From positions 49,402-113,401 of the forward strand of contig JAKSLM010000003.1 in NCBI GenBank assembly GCA_024401225.1: DNA of 64,000 nt, given 5' to 3'. The notes beneath the pieces were generated by a model. That model searched no databases. It worked only from the letters and a program-made list of their open reading frames with translations, and was not told where the DNA came from. The number at the start of each line of letters is the position of its first letter. Position 1 is the first letter of the stretch. Shown one piece after another: positions 8,769 to 17,192 of this stretch. The DNA comes from Bacteroidaceae bacterium (GTDB lineage: Bacteria; Bacteroidota; Bacteroidia; Bacteroidales; Bacteroidaceae). The position numbers and the translations under genes are program-made.

Positions 8769-9709
8769 TTACAAAAATCGACTTCGAATTCGACCGTGTA
8801 GCCAACTACATGGAGTTTGTGCCTTACGACGTAACCCGCAAGGGGCTGTACACCTGCAGCGAATTGTACGAAGGCTACTCGCCCGACCAGCCCAACTCCT
8901 ACGCATCGTGCTACGACCAGCAGGTCTACCAGCACTTCCTTGACACAGGCAAGCTGACCGACTATCCACTTGAGTCGCTGGCACGCAGTCAGCACGACTT
9001 CTTCATCCGCAAGGCCATGAATGCCTTCCTCGAGCGCTATGAGAAGAAGAAAGTGGTAGGCGTGATGGGAGGTCACGGCCTGTCGCGTGCCGACGAGATG
9101 TACCGCAAGGTGGCACTCATCAGCAAGCGCCTCACGGAGCAGGAATACCTCATGGTGACCGGAGGCGGTCCAGGAGCCATGGAAGCCACTCATCTTGGAG
9201 CATGGATGGCTGGACGCACGGATGCTGAGGTCGACAAAGCGATTAGCCTGCTGGCGCAGTCGCCAACGTTCCGCGACGAGGGATGGTTTGAGAGCACCTT
9301 CAAGGTGATGCAGGCCTTTCCGCAGACGAAGGGCTACGATAGCCTCGGAGTGCCTACATGGCTCTACGGCCACGAACCTTCTACCCCATTTGCCACCCAG
9401 ATAGCCAAACTCTTTGAGAACAGCGTACGCGAGGACACCATCCTAACCATTACCTACGGAGGCCTCATCTTCTCTCCAGGATCGGCTGGCACCATGCAGG
9501 AGATATTCCAGGAGGCCGTGCAGGATCACTACCAGTCGTTCGGTTTCTCGAGTCCTCTCGTGTTCCTCGGTACCGAATTCTGGACATCGCAAGTACCTGT
9601 CTACCCATTCCTCGAGATGCTGCAGGACAAGGGATGCTACAAGAATCTCCTTCTCAGCATTTCCGACCATGTGGACGAGGTGGTAAAGATTCTCAACGAT
9701 TTCAAATAA
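8765..9709 (+). CDS. LOG-family (lysine-decarboxylase-like) nucleotide-binding protein
   Basis: A 314-aa cytoplasmic Rossmann-type protein. It has a GVMGGHGLSR segment near residues 99-108, GGGPGAMEATHLGAW in the middle, and SPGSAGTMQEIFQEAV, which corresponds to the PGGxGTxxE motif of LOG phosphoribohydrolases. That motif is changed here (PGSAGT instead of PGGxGT). LOG proteins release free bases from nucleoside monophosphates, but this longer version with divergent motif may do something else. It overlaps the upstream gamma-CA gene by 4 bp and is the last gene before a non-coding region with an RNA-like unit. Confidence 0.75.
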   Translation: MITKIDFEFDRVANYMEFVPYDVTRKGLYTCSELYEGYSPDQPNSYASCYDQQVYQHFLDTGKLTDYPLESLARSQHDFFIRKAMNAFLERYEKKKVVGVMGGHGLSRADEMYRKVALISKRLTEQEYLMVTGGGPGAMEATHLGAWMAGRTDAEVDKAISLLAQSPTFRDEGWFESTFKVMQAFPQTKGYDSLGVPTWLYGHEPSTPFATQIAKLFENSVREDTILTITYGGLIFSPGSAGTMQEIFQEAVQDHYQSFGFSSPLVFLGTEFWTSQVPVYPFLEMLQDKGCYKNLLLSISDHVDEVVKILNDFK

Positions 9710-9848
9710 GGGTTCAACTTTCGAAAGTTTCCAACTTGCTCTCGTTGAAATTGAAGAGTGAAGAACGAAGAGTGAAGAATGCAAATTGCACGGCTTTCTT
9801 CCCGTAAAAGAGGTTGACGATTCCCAAATCCGTCAAAAATTTCCCACA

Positions 9849-9913
9849 GACGCAATTTATAGCGCAATCATTCCCGTTTTTGCTAATATGGGAATGGTTG
9901 CGTTATAATTGTC
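9849..9913. repeat. Imperfect inverted repeat just upstream of a promoter
   Basis: The left arm (GACGCAATTTATAGCGCAAT then CATTCCC, 9849-9875) pairs with the right arm (GGGAATGGTTGCGTTATAAT then TGTC, 9890-9913), with a few mismatches. It ends 1 nt before the TACCTTTG -7 box at 9915, so it overlaps the -33 region and could be an operator. Confidence 0.55.
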
Positions 9914-9914
9914 T

Positions 9915-10111
9915 TACCTTTGCAATGTCTAAGGGATGCGGGAGCATGTTTTAGGTGAAACAAGTAAACATTTTTTTAAAGATCAACAATAGTTTTTTAC
10001 CAAATTAACAAAGGTGAAGTGTTAACATACTTCGGGGATAACATAAGTAATTGTTTTTGAATCGCAACAGGTCATCGATGAATTAGTTCATCAATGGCCT
10101 GTCACTTTTTT
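9915..10111 (+). ncRNA. Candidate non-coding RNA (promoter to terminator, no ORF)
   Basis: A -7 box TACCTTTG at 9915-9922 predicts a transcript starting near 9929. It ends at a terminator (stem 10068-10082 / 10087-10101, then CAC and six T). The roughly 180-nt span holds only an 8-codon ATG frame. It contains an internal hairpin GAAGT-gttaacat-ACTTC near 10015-10032. A large palindrome abuts the promoter. I do not recognise an Rfam family. It could instead be the leader of a gene removed or displaced when the IS arrived further downstream. Confidence 0.45.
10068..10111 (+). terminator. Terminator of the candidate ncRNA
   Basis: Fifteen-base arms, CAGGTCATCGATGAA (10068-10082) and TTCATCAATGGCCTG (10087-10101), with two mismatched positions and a TTAG loop, followed by a T6 run at 10106-10111. 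Confidence 0.75.
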
Positions 10112-10124
10112 ATGTACTCATACC

Positions 10125-10256
10125 CCTTGCAAGGCATCATCAAACTCCTTGCAAGGAATCGTCAAAGTCCTTGCAAGGAAACAGCGAAGTCCTTGCAAGG
10201 AGTTGCCTTACTTATTGCAAGGGATCACCCAACTTATTGCAAGGGGCCACCTCTTC
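10125..10256. repeat. Six-unit, 22-bp periodic palindromic repeat (CCTTGCAAGG)
   Basis: The 10-bp palindrome CCTTGCAAGG starts at 10125, 10147, 10169 and 10191, then as TATTGCAAGG at 10213 and 10235, an exact 22-bp period. The 12-bp intervals vary but tend to end in AA(A/C)(C/G)T or ACT. A second cluster with the same core and period is at 26498-26601. No gene is evident here; short open frames across it are a by-product of the repeat. Confidence 0.85.
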
Positions 10257-10463
10257 CATTGCAGATACATTGTCATATTGTCAATTGTCACGATTGTCAT
10301 TAAGGATTGGAGATTGGCAAAAATAGTGCAAAATAGAAGTATATATTTTAAAATAAAATATATACTTCCACTAGTGTCTCTTAAAATTAATTAATTGTTT
10401 TATTTAATATGCTCATGCGCAATTACATAGGTTTTGAAAACCTTGTCGCACTTTTGAAATGCG

Positions 10464-10471
10464 TACCTTTG
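10464..10471 (+). promoter_or_regulatory. IS transposase promoter, -7 box
   Basis: TACCTTTG inside the IS, with TTG at 10443-10445 as a -33 candidate. The distance to the transposase ATG at 10497 is 25 nt. Confidence 0.65.
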
Positions 10472-10496
10472 CATCCAAATCAAAATTGGAGCAAAT

Positions 10497-11669
10497 ATGC
10501 ATTCTGGTCACTATGTTTTTGCGCAGATAACCAAGTTCCTCCCGAAGAGGTACTTCGAACGCTTGACGGTCAAGTATGACGATCGTACACGAGGTTGGTC
10601 TCTTACCCATTGGAACCACTTGCTGGTTCTTATGTTCGGGCAGCTGCTTGGATGCAGAAGCCTCAGGGAGCTTACAGATATTACAGTCGCCCATGCTAAC
10701 AAATCGTTCTTCCTCGGCTTTGGGAAAGGTCTTGTCAATAGACAAATTCTTTCCAAAGCGAACTCCATCAGAGATTATCGAATCTTTGAAGAGTTTGCTT
10801 TTCACATGGTGGCTATTGCTCAATCGAAACGCCTTACCAGAGAGTTTGAATTGCATGGAAGATTCTATGCGGTTGACTCCACAACGATTGATCTCTGCCT
10901 GTCCGTTTTCAGATGGGCGAAGTTCAGAACGACCAAGTCTGGAATACGAATCCATACGCAGATTGACATCGTTACGGAGATACCCGTATTTTATAGAATC
11001 ACCAACGCTCAGGTACATGATGTCAACTCCATGGATTGGCTCACATACGAACCTCTTGCATGCTATGTGTTTGATAGAGGGTACTTTGACCTTGCAAGGC
11101 TCTACGAAATCAATTGCTCGGGAGCATTCTTCATCATTCGAGAGAAGTTTCATCCTACTTATGAGATTGAGAGCGGGATTGACTTTGAGGAAAGAGAAGA
11201 TAACGTCCTCCGTGACCAGACTGTTCGCTTCACTGGTAAGAGAAACAAAACGAATTATCCAGCAGCTATCCGACGCATTGTTTACTACTCGCCAGAACTT
11301 AGGCGTACCTTCACATATTACACAAACAATTTCTATCTTGAAGCAAAAAACATTGCGCTCCTTTATAAATACAGGTGGCAGGTTGAGCTGTTCTTCAAGT
11401 GGATCAAGCAGCATCTCCGCGTCAAGACCTTTTGGGGAGAATCCGAGAATGCAGTCCGTATTCAGATACATGTTGCCATCATCACATATTGCCTCATTGG
11501 TATCATCGAACATGACATACAGATTGGTCGTCCCATTGTTGAAGTCATGCGAATTCTGGGCAGTTCTCTGCTCACCATGGATGATATCAGAGACCTGCTT
11601 GAGCCACTCAAACGAACGGAGGACAAGCATGATGATATGCAACTTAGTTTTGACTTTCAATTCGATTAA
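10497..11669 (+). CDS. IS4-family transposase (DDE)
   Basis: A 390-aa transposase with an N-terminal DUF4372-type region and the RNase H-like DDE domain. D127 (YAVDSTTIDL) and D193 (YVFDRGYFD) are the first two acidic residues. The IS4 signature Y-(2)-R-(3)-E-(6)-K is exact: Y290, R293, E297, K304 in YKYRWQVELFFKWIK. The ATG follows a TACCTTTG promoter within the element and the stop lies 6 bp before the right inverted repeat. The gene is full length with no frameshift. Long open frames also exist in other frames over the IS (up to 419 aa antisense), but they lack family features. Confidence 0.95.
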   Translation: MHSGHYVFAQITKFLPKRYFERLTVKYDDRTRGWSLTHWNHLLVLMFGQLLGCRSLRELTDITVAHANKSFFLGFGKGLVNRQILSKANSIRDYRIFEEFAFHMVAIAQSKRLTREFELHGRFYAVDSTTIDLCLSVFRWAKFRTTKSGIRIHTQIDIVTEIPVFYRITNAQVHDVNSMDWLTYEPLACYVFDRGYFDLARLYEINCSGAFFIIREKFHPTYEIESGIDFEEREDNVLRDQTVRFTGKRNKTNYPAAIRRIVYYSPELRRTFTYYTNNFYLEAKNIALLYKYRWQVELFFKWIKQHLRVKTFWGESENAVRIQIHVAIITYCLIGIIEHDIQIGRPIVEVMRILGSSLLTMDDIRDLLEPLKRTEDKHDDMQLSFDFQFD

Positions 11670-11848
11670 CATAATTTAAGAGACACTAGTGATATACTTC
11701 TATTTTGGGCTTGATGCGCATTTTTCATTTTCTTAATGACAATCATGACAATTGACAATATGACAACGCTCGTTTGCACTTGGGTACAACAATGGACATA
11801 TGGTTAAAAATAATTGTAATAATGTTTTGTCGTTTGAAGAAATAATCG

Positions 11849-11856
11849 TAACTTTG
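11849..11856 (+). promoter_or_regulatory. Acyl-ACP thioesterase promoter, -7 box
   Basis: TAACTTTG with TTTTG at 11825-11829 as the -33 box (19-nt spacer), 36 nt before the ATG at 11893. The sequence between the IS-bearing palindrome and this box has no other gene. Confidence 0.75.
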
Positions 11857-11892
11857 CAGAAGTAAAAAATAAGATATTTTTTCTTGGCGCAC

Positions 11893-12654
11893 ATGAGCAA
11901 CGAATTACCAAAAATAGGAACCTACCACTTGACAGTCGATCCATTCAATGTCGACTTCACTGGCCACCTCACCATAGGCATGCTTGGCAACCAGCTACTG
12001 AACTGCGCAGGCTTCCATGCCAACGAACGCGGATTTGGCATTTCCCGCCTCAACGAAGAGGACTACACCTGGGTGCTGTCGCGCATGGCAATCGAGTTTG
12101 ACGACCTGCCTATGGAGTACCAGCATTTCACAGTCAACACATGGATCGAATCGGTGATGCGCCTCTTCACCGGACGTAATTTCGAGATTCAGGACCAGTT
12201 GGGACGAACCATCGGACACGCCAAGACCATGTGGGCCATGATCAACGTACAGACACGCAAGCCTGCCGACCTCCTATCCATCGGCGATGGCGGCATAGTG
12301 AAGTGGATACATACGGAGAAGGAATGTCCAATCGATGGTCCATCGCGCATCAAGGTAGCTGCCGATCAGCCTTCCGACACCATACGAGTGAAGTACAGCG
12401 ACATCGACATCAATGGTCACCTCAACAGCGTACGCTACATAGAGCACATTCTCAACCTCTTCGACCTCAGCTACTACAAGAGCCATTGCATACGCCGATT
12501 CGAGATTGCATACATTGCCGAGTGCCTGTTTGACGACGAACTCGCTCTATACCAGAGCTGCGACGATGGCGACACTTTCTCGGTCGAGATCCGCAAAACG
12601 GCAAGCAACGAGGTGGTGTGCAGAAGCAAGATTTGGTTTAAGGAAAGGATCTGA
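11893..12654 (+). CDS. Acyl-ACP thioesterase
   Basis: A 253-aa double-hotdog enzyme that hydrolyses acyl-ACP to free fatty acid plus ACP, ending chain elongation. The first hotdog begins with FTGHLTIGMLGNQLL and the second carries DINGHLNSVRYIEH, the typical active-site helix signature of the Acyl-ACP_TE family (PF01643). A TTG three codons upstream (11884) is also in frame, but ATG 11893 (MSNELPKIG) is the better start after the TAACTTTG promoter. The next gene, TamB, follows after an AT-rich micro-repeat spacer and could be in the same transcript. Confidence 0.85.
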   Translation: MSNELPKIGTYHLTVDPFNVDFTGHLTIGMLGNQLLNCAGFHANERGFGISRLNEEDYTWVLSRMAIEFDDLPMEYQHFTVNTWIESVMRLFTGRNFEIQDQLGRTIGHAKTMWAMINVQTRKPADLLSIGDGGIVKWIHTEKECPIDGPSRIKVAADQPSDTIRVKYSDIDINGHLNSVRYIEHILNLFDLSYYKSHCIRRFEIAYIAECLFDDELALYQSCDDGDTFSVEIRKTASNEVVCRSKIWFKERI

Positions 12655-12659
12655 CGCCT

Positions 12660-12727
12660 AATATCCAAATCATAAATCATAAACCATAAACCATAAATCA
12701 CAAATCACGAAATCACAAATCACGAAA
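12660..12727. repeat. Micro-repeat spacer (ATAAATC/ACAAATC heptamer-nonamer)
   Basis: Between the thioesterase and tamB the sequence is a run of diverged 7-9-bp units such as AAATCATAAACCATAAACCATAAATCAC and variants (only parts quoted). It has no promoter box and no ORF, and resembles spacers at 40960-41030, 26600-26672 and 53494-53542. Confidence 0.7.
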
Positions 12728-12735
12728 TTTTTCCC

Positions 12736-15700
12736 GTGAAGAAACTTGGCAAACATACAATCGCAGGATGGACATGGCGCATTCTCTTAGGAATGTGTCT
12801 CACCCCCGTCGTACTGTTTGCCATCTGTGCCCTGCTGCTCTGCATCCCTGCCGTACAGAAATGGGCAGTCGATTCCGCAGCCGACTACCTGTCGGAAGAG
12901 ATGGGCATGAAGGTCACCGTGGGCAGCGTACGCCTCAAGACTCCAATAAGCATCAGCCTTGGCGACGTGCTTGCCATGTCCGACACCATTCCATCCGACA
13001 CCATTCTCCACACAGACCAGCTTGAAGTCGTAGCCAAGGTACGTCCTCTACTCGACGGACAGCTCGAAGCCGACTGCTTCCGACTCACCGGCATCACCCT
13101 CAACACCATGGACCTCATCGATGCCATCAGCATCAAGGGAAAAGCAGGAGAACTCTATCTGGATTCGCACCACACGGACCTCAAGGCCGAGATTGCCAAC
13201 ATCACCAACCTCAGTCTCTCGGATGCGCATCTGCTCCTCACCGTGCCCGACAGCGTGCCTGAGGACACCACTCCAAAGACTCCCGTAGCATGGCAAGTCA
13301 AGCTGCACGATGTCAAGCTGCACAATGTAGCCATCGACGTAAGCGTCCACCCTACCATCGACTCCATATTCGTATCAACGCATTTTGGCGAAGCATCCCT
13401 TGCCGGAACCCTGGATCTGAAGGACGAGATCTACAGCTTCAGCGGCATCAAGGCCAACAGTTCACGCCTTGCATACAACGACATGATCGGCCTCAGCGGC
13501 ATGTCGCTTAGCCTCGACTCGTTCGAATACAAAGGCGCCACGGGCAATATGTTTGTAAGCATCGACAGCCTGTCAGGACAGGAGAAAAGCGGATTCAACG
13601 TACGCAACGTTCGTGCCAAGGTGCTGATGGATTCGACAAGCATCACCATTCCTCAGGGCTATCTGCTTACCGACGATTCACAGGCAACGCTTGCCTACCG
13701 CATGGATCTCACAGCATTTGACGAGACGAACCCTGGCACCATGTCACTCAACATGCAGTCACAGCTCGGCAAGTCGGACATTCTCAACGCTGTCAGCCTA
13801 TACGACAAGCAGTTGGCAAAGACGGTCAACGCTTACCTCTCGGCCAAGCCAGCCATCATCAACGCCTCAGTCGAGGGCAACATGCAGGACCTCCGCATCC
13901 CCGACTTCTTTGCCAGCATCGACGGCCTTGGTACCGCAAAGGGTAGCATGAGCATGAAGGGCGACCTGATAGCCTGCGACATCGATGCCAAGACCAACGG
14001 AGGACACGCAGCCGACATTCCTTTGCCAGTATGCACAGCAAGTGTAAAGGGTACGTACGACATGAAGTCGGAGAAGTACAACGCCCACGTTCTGGCCGAC
14101 ATCGACCGCTACATGTACGACAAGTTCAACCTATCGAACACCAACCTCGACGTACGCCTCCTTAACTATAATATCGATGGCAGCTGCATCATTGACAATC
14201 CGCAGATGTCGGTTGCAGTCGACCTCGATGCTACACACAAGGACGGATGGCTATCAGGAGTGATGGACCTCGACATGGCTCATGCCGACATCCTTTCCAT
14301 GGGACTGACCGAGGACACCCTGCTCATCTCCACAGGCGGCAATATGGCATTCGAGACCAACCTCAACAACCTGTTCTCCATCAATGGTCATGTGAACGAG
14401 ACTTCCTTGTTTCTCAGCAACGACACCATCCACACGGATCAGTTCGACATCGAAGCCAACACCACGCTCACATCCACTTATGCCGACATAGAGACAGGCG
14501 ATCTCCACTTCAGCCTCAACATGCCAAGCAACCTCTTCAAAGCATCCGATAAGCTGGCAAAACTGACAAGCGAAGCCACGAAGCAGATTAAGAACCGCAC
14601 CACCAACCTGGAGCTGCTGAAGTCCTACCTGCCCGATGCCGACCTTCATGCCACGGCAGGTCCACGCAACCCTGTCTCGACTATCCTATCGACCATGGGC
14701 GTGCAGTTCGACCAGTTCTCGGCCGACCTCAACCTCTCGCCTTCCGATGGCATAAAGGGCAACGGTCGCATCTATGCGCTCCGAGTGGACACAATCAGGA
14801 TTGACACCACCTATTTCAACATACGCCAGGACAGCACGCTCCTGACCTTCGACACCGGTATAAAGTGCAGCAAGCAACTCGGCGTGGTCGATGCATTCAC
14901 CGCTCAGGTGGACGGTTACCTAAGTACACAGCAGCTGCAGGCTCACCTCCTATTCTTCGACGCCAAGGGCAAGAAGGGTATCGACATCGGTCTTCAAGGT
15001 GAGACCACCGACTCCTCGCTGCGCGTCAGCATCTTCCCTGACAAGCCTATCATAGCATACAAGAAATTCAAGCTCACGGGCGACAACTATTTCGAGCATC
15101 GATTCTCAAAACCTTACCTTGGCGACATCCAGTTGGTGAGCGAAGAGGACGATTGTACCCTCTCCATAGCCGCACTCGAAAGCGATGAGGGACGTCAGAA
15201 GGCGCTGTTCGACCTCGAGAATCTCAATCTCAAGGAGATGCTGCGCGTACTGCCATTCCTTCCTAACATGAACGGATCGCTATCGGTCGACTGCGCCTAC
15301 CAAGAGCGTGACGACTCTTACTGGGTGGACGGCATCCTGAACCTCGACAACTTCTACTACGAGGGCATGAAGGTAGGTAACGTGGGCTCCATGTTTACTT
15401 ACGAGCCAGAAGGTCTGACCAAGCACAAACTGGAGGCCGACCTCTCGTTCGAGGGCACCGATGTACTGAGCATCGATGGAATGTACGACACCAATGGTGA
15501 CGGAATGCTCAATGCAGGCCTCACGCTGATTGACATCCCTATGCAGATGTTCTCCGCCTTCGTTCCCGACCAGTTCGTACAGCTCACAGGCAACATGGCT
15601 GGTGAAATGACAATAGCCGGACCTACCGACCGCCTTACCTTCAACGGATTCCTGCAGCCAAAGAACATTCACATGCTTGCGTCACAATACTCAGTCGACC

Positions 15701-17082
15701 TTCGCCTTGCTGACGACACCGTGAGCGTGAATAACAGCAAGATACTCTTTGACAAACTGCCTATCTACAGTCCTTCGGGCGATCAGCTTGCCCTCAACGG
15801 ATCGGTCGATTTCAGCAATTTCGATGAGATGCCTATACAACTCTCGCTCCAAGGCCGCAACTTCAAACTCGTCGACTCCAAGCGCAACGCCAAGTCTGTA
15901 CTCTTCGGACAAGTGTACGGCGACATCTTCACACGAGTTACCGGCACTTCCAACGACATCAGCGTGCGAGGCTACATCAATGTACTCAACAAGACCAACA
16001 TGACCTACATCATGGCTGAGACGCCTCTCTCGCAAGGTGACCGTTTCGACGACATCGTGACATTCATAGACTTCGAACTGCCGCCTGACTCATCATCGGT
16101 CGAAGAGGCAAAGAAGACGCTCACCGGTGTGGACATGCAGCTTAAGCTCAACGTGGAGGATGGTGCACGCTTGCGATGCGAGTTCTCGGCCGACCGCCAG
16201 AGTTATGTCAACGTGCGTTTCGGAGGTTCGCTCGACATGACTTACACGCCTGAGGGACGAATGACCATGCAAGGACGCCTCACAGCCAACGAGGGAGAGA
16301 TGAAGTACACCCTTCCTGTCATACCTCTGAAGACATTCGTCCTTCAGTCAGGAAGCTACGTAGAGTTCAACGGCGACATGTACAACCCTACGCTCAACAT
16401 CACAGCCACCGAACGCACGAAGGCTCCTGTTGGCACCGAGAGTGGATCGACGCAGAGCGTACAGTTCGACGTAGGCTTGAAGATTTCACAGACCCTCAAC
16501 GACATGGGCCTCCTCTTCACCATCGATGCACCCGAGAATCCAAACGTGCAGTCGGAGCTTGACTCCTACACCGATGAGGAGAAAAGCAAGCTTGCCGTTG
16601 CACTCCTTGCCACAGGAATGTACGTAGCCGACAACAACACATCGTCCATCACAGCCGACAATGCACTTAGCGCCTTCCTCCAGTCGGAGATCAACAACAT
16701 CACCGGACGCGCCCTCAACTCCATAGTCGACGTCAGCCTCGGAATGGATCGCACCACCTATGCCAACGGCCAGGATGGTATCGACTATTCGTTCAAGTTC
16801 TCCAAGCGCTTCTTCAGCGACCGACTGAGCGTAACCATCGGTGGACGCGTATCGGACAATAAGGCCGTAAACGAGCAAACCGACATCGGTTCGTTCATCG
16901 ATGATGTCTCGCTCGAGTGGCGCATCGATCCAGGAGGCACACGCTCCGTTCGTCTGTTCCACAACAAGGACTTCAACAACATCTTCGAAGGCGTGCTTGA
17001 GAAGAATGGTGCCGGTGTCGTGCTTCGAAAGAAGATGGACAGCCTCAGCGAACTGATATTCTGGAAAAAGAAAAAAGAATAG
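12736..17082 (+). CDS. tamB: TamB-like translocation and assembly module protein
   Basis: A 1448-aa envelope protein with a single N-terminal membrane anchor (about residues 13-37) and a very long beta-rich body, ending in the TamB/DUF490 C-terminal domain (about 1080-1448). TamB/AsmA-family proteins bridge inner and outer membranes and are linked to outer-membrane protein insertion and phospholipid transport. The start is a GTG at 12736 (MKKLGKHTIAG); no ATG gives a better N-terminus. The gene directly downstream encodes an Omp85 lipoprotein (TamL), the expected partner, after a repeat spacer. Length is in the usual 1400-1700-aa range for Bacteroidetes. Confidence 0.88.
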   Translation: MKKLGKHTIAGWTWRILLGMCLTPVVLFAICALLLCIPAVQKWAVDSAADYLSEEMGMKVTVGSVRLKTPISISLGDVLAMSDTIPSDTILHTDQLEVVAKVRPLLDGQLEADCFRLTGITLNTMDLIDAISIKGKAGELYLDSHHTDLKAEIANITNLSLSDAHLLLTVPDSVPEDTTPKTPVAWQVKLHDVKLHNVAIDVSVHPTIDSIFVSTHFGEASLAGTLDLKDEIYSFSGIKANSSRLAYNDMIGLSGMSLSLDSFEYKGATGNMFVSIDSLSGQEKSGFNVRNVRAKVLMDSTSITIPQGYLLTDDSQATLAYRMDLTAFDETNPGTMSLNMQSQLGKSDILNAVSLYDKQLAKTVNAYLSAKPAIINASVEGNMQDLRIPDFFASIDGLGTAKGSMSMKGDLIACDIDAKTNGGHAADIPLPVCTASVKGTYDMKSEKYNAHVLADIDRYMYDKFNLSNTNLDVRLLNYNIDGSCIIDNPQMSVAVDLDATHKDGWLSGVMDLDMAHADILSMGLTEDTLLISTGGNMAFETNLNNLFSINGHVNETSLFLSNDTIHTDQFDIEANTTLTSTYADIETGDLHFSLNMPSNLFKASDKLAKLTSEATKQIKNRTTNLELLKSYLPDADLHATAGPRNPVSTILSTMGVQFDQFSADLNLSPSDGIKGNGRIYALRVDTIRIDTTYFNIRQDSTLLTFDTGIKCSKQLGVVDAFTAQVDGYLSTQQLQAHLLFFDAKGKKGIDIGLQGETTDSSLRVSIFPDKPIIAYKKFKLTGDNYFEHRFSKPYLGDIQLVSEEDDCTLSIAALESDEGRQKALFDLENLNLKEMLRVLPFLPNMNGSLSVDCAYQERDDSYWVDGILNLDNFYYEGMKVGNVGSMFTYEPEGLTKHKLEADLSFEGTDVLSIDGMYDTNGDGMLNAGLTLIDIPMQMFSAFVPDQFVQLTGNMAGEMTIAGPTDRLTFNGFLQPKNIHMLASQYSVDLRLADDTVSVNNSKILFDKLPIYSPSGDQLALNGSVDFSNFDEMPIQLSLQGRNFKLVDSKRNAKSVLFGQVYGDIFTRVTGTSNDISVRGYINVLNKTNMTYIMAETPLSQGDRFDDIVTFIDFELPPDSSSVEEAKKTLTGVDMQLKLNVEDGARLRCEFSADRQSYVNVRFGGSLDMTYTPEGRMTMQGRLTANEGEMKYTLPVIPLKTFVLQSGSYVEFNGDMYNPTLNITATERTKAPVGTESGSTQSVQFDVGLKISQTLNDMGLLFTIDAPENPNVQSELDSYTDEEKSKLAVALLATGMYVADNNTSSITADNALSAFLQSEINNITGRALNSIVDVSLGMDRTTYANGQDGIDYSFKFSKRFFSDRLSVTIGGRVSDNKAVNEQTDIGSFIDDVSLEWRIDPGGTRSVRLFHNKDFNNIFEGVLEKNGAGVVLRKKMDSLSELIFWKKKKE

Positions 17083-17084
17083 CT

Positions 17085-17180
17085 AATGTTCTTCTGAAAG
17101 AATGAATAACGGATGTTTTTGAAAGAATGGACAAATGGTATTCTTGAAAGAATGGACAAATGATGTTCTTCAAAAGAAAA
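17085..17180. repeat. Tandem spacer repeat between tamB and tamL
   Basis: Four imperfect units of about 25-28 bp of the type (A/T)TTCTTGAAAGAATGGACAAATG. The GAAAGAATGGACAAATG part is exact in two adjacent units. No ORF or promoter box is seen. Each unit contains a small TTCTTGAAAGAA palindrome. Confidence 0.75.
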
Positions 17181-17192
17181 TAAAGAGTAGAC

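Larger units (their letters stand above)
10369..11691 (+). mobile_element. Complete IS4-family insertion sequence, 1323 bp
   Basis: Seventeen-base terminal inverted repeats (CACTAGTGTCTCTTAAA at 10369-10385 and its complement at 11675-11691) bracket one transposase gene. The 9-bp direct repeat ATATACTTC flanks it at 10360-10368 and 11692-11700, a clean target-site duplication. Everything needed for movement appears intact, so the insertion is probably recent. The target was the 3' arm of a large palindrome. Confidence 0.93.
10264..11770. repeat. Long interrupted palindrome (MITE-like) carrying the IS element
   Basis: The outer arms at about 10264-10304 and 11734-11770 match over roughly 37 nt with two differences (TGTCATATTGTCAATTGTCA ... 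ATTGTCATTAAG and its complement). The inner arms (CAAAATAGAAGTATATATTT then TA, 10329-10350) are a perfect 22-bp complement of 10354-10368 joined to 11701-11707 once the IS and one target copy are removed, with a 3-nt centre. The 25-nt gaps between outer and inner arms are equal in length on both sides. Before insertion it was a roughly 177-bp hairpin-forming sequence. Confidence 0.7.

Noticed and set aside
10125-10256. CRISPR-like array of regular repeats
   Set aside because: The repeat core is only 10 bp and the intervals 12 bp, far too short for repeats and spacers, and no cas gene is present.
10094-10394. Small open frames over the 22-bp repeats
   Set aside because: They are made of translated repeat units with no start context, and they extend into the IS end.
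10413-11679. Long open frames in other frames over the IS (419 aa antisense, 367 aa in a second plus frame)
   Set aside because: They mirror the transposase gene, have no promoter or domain, and the real transposase has DDE and YREK motifs with correct position between the inverted repeats.
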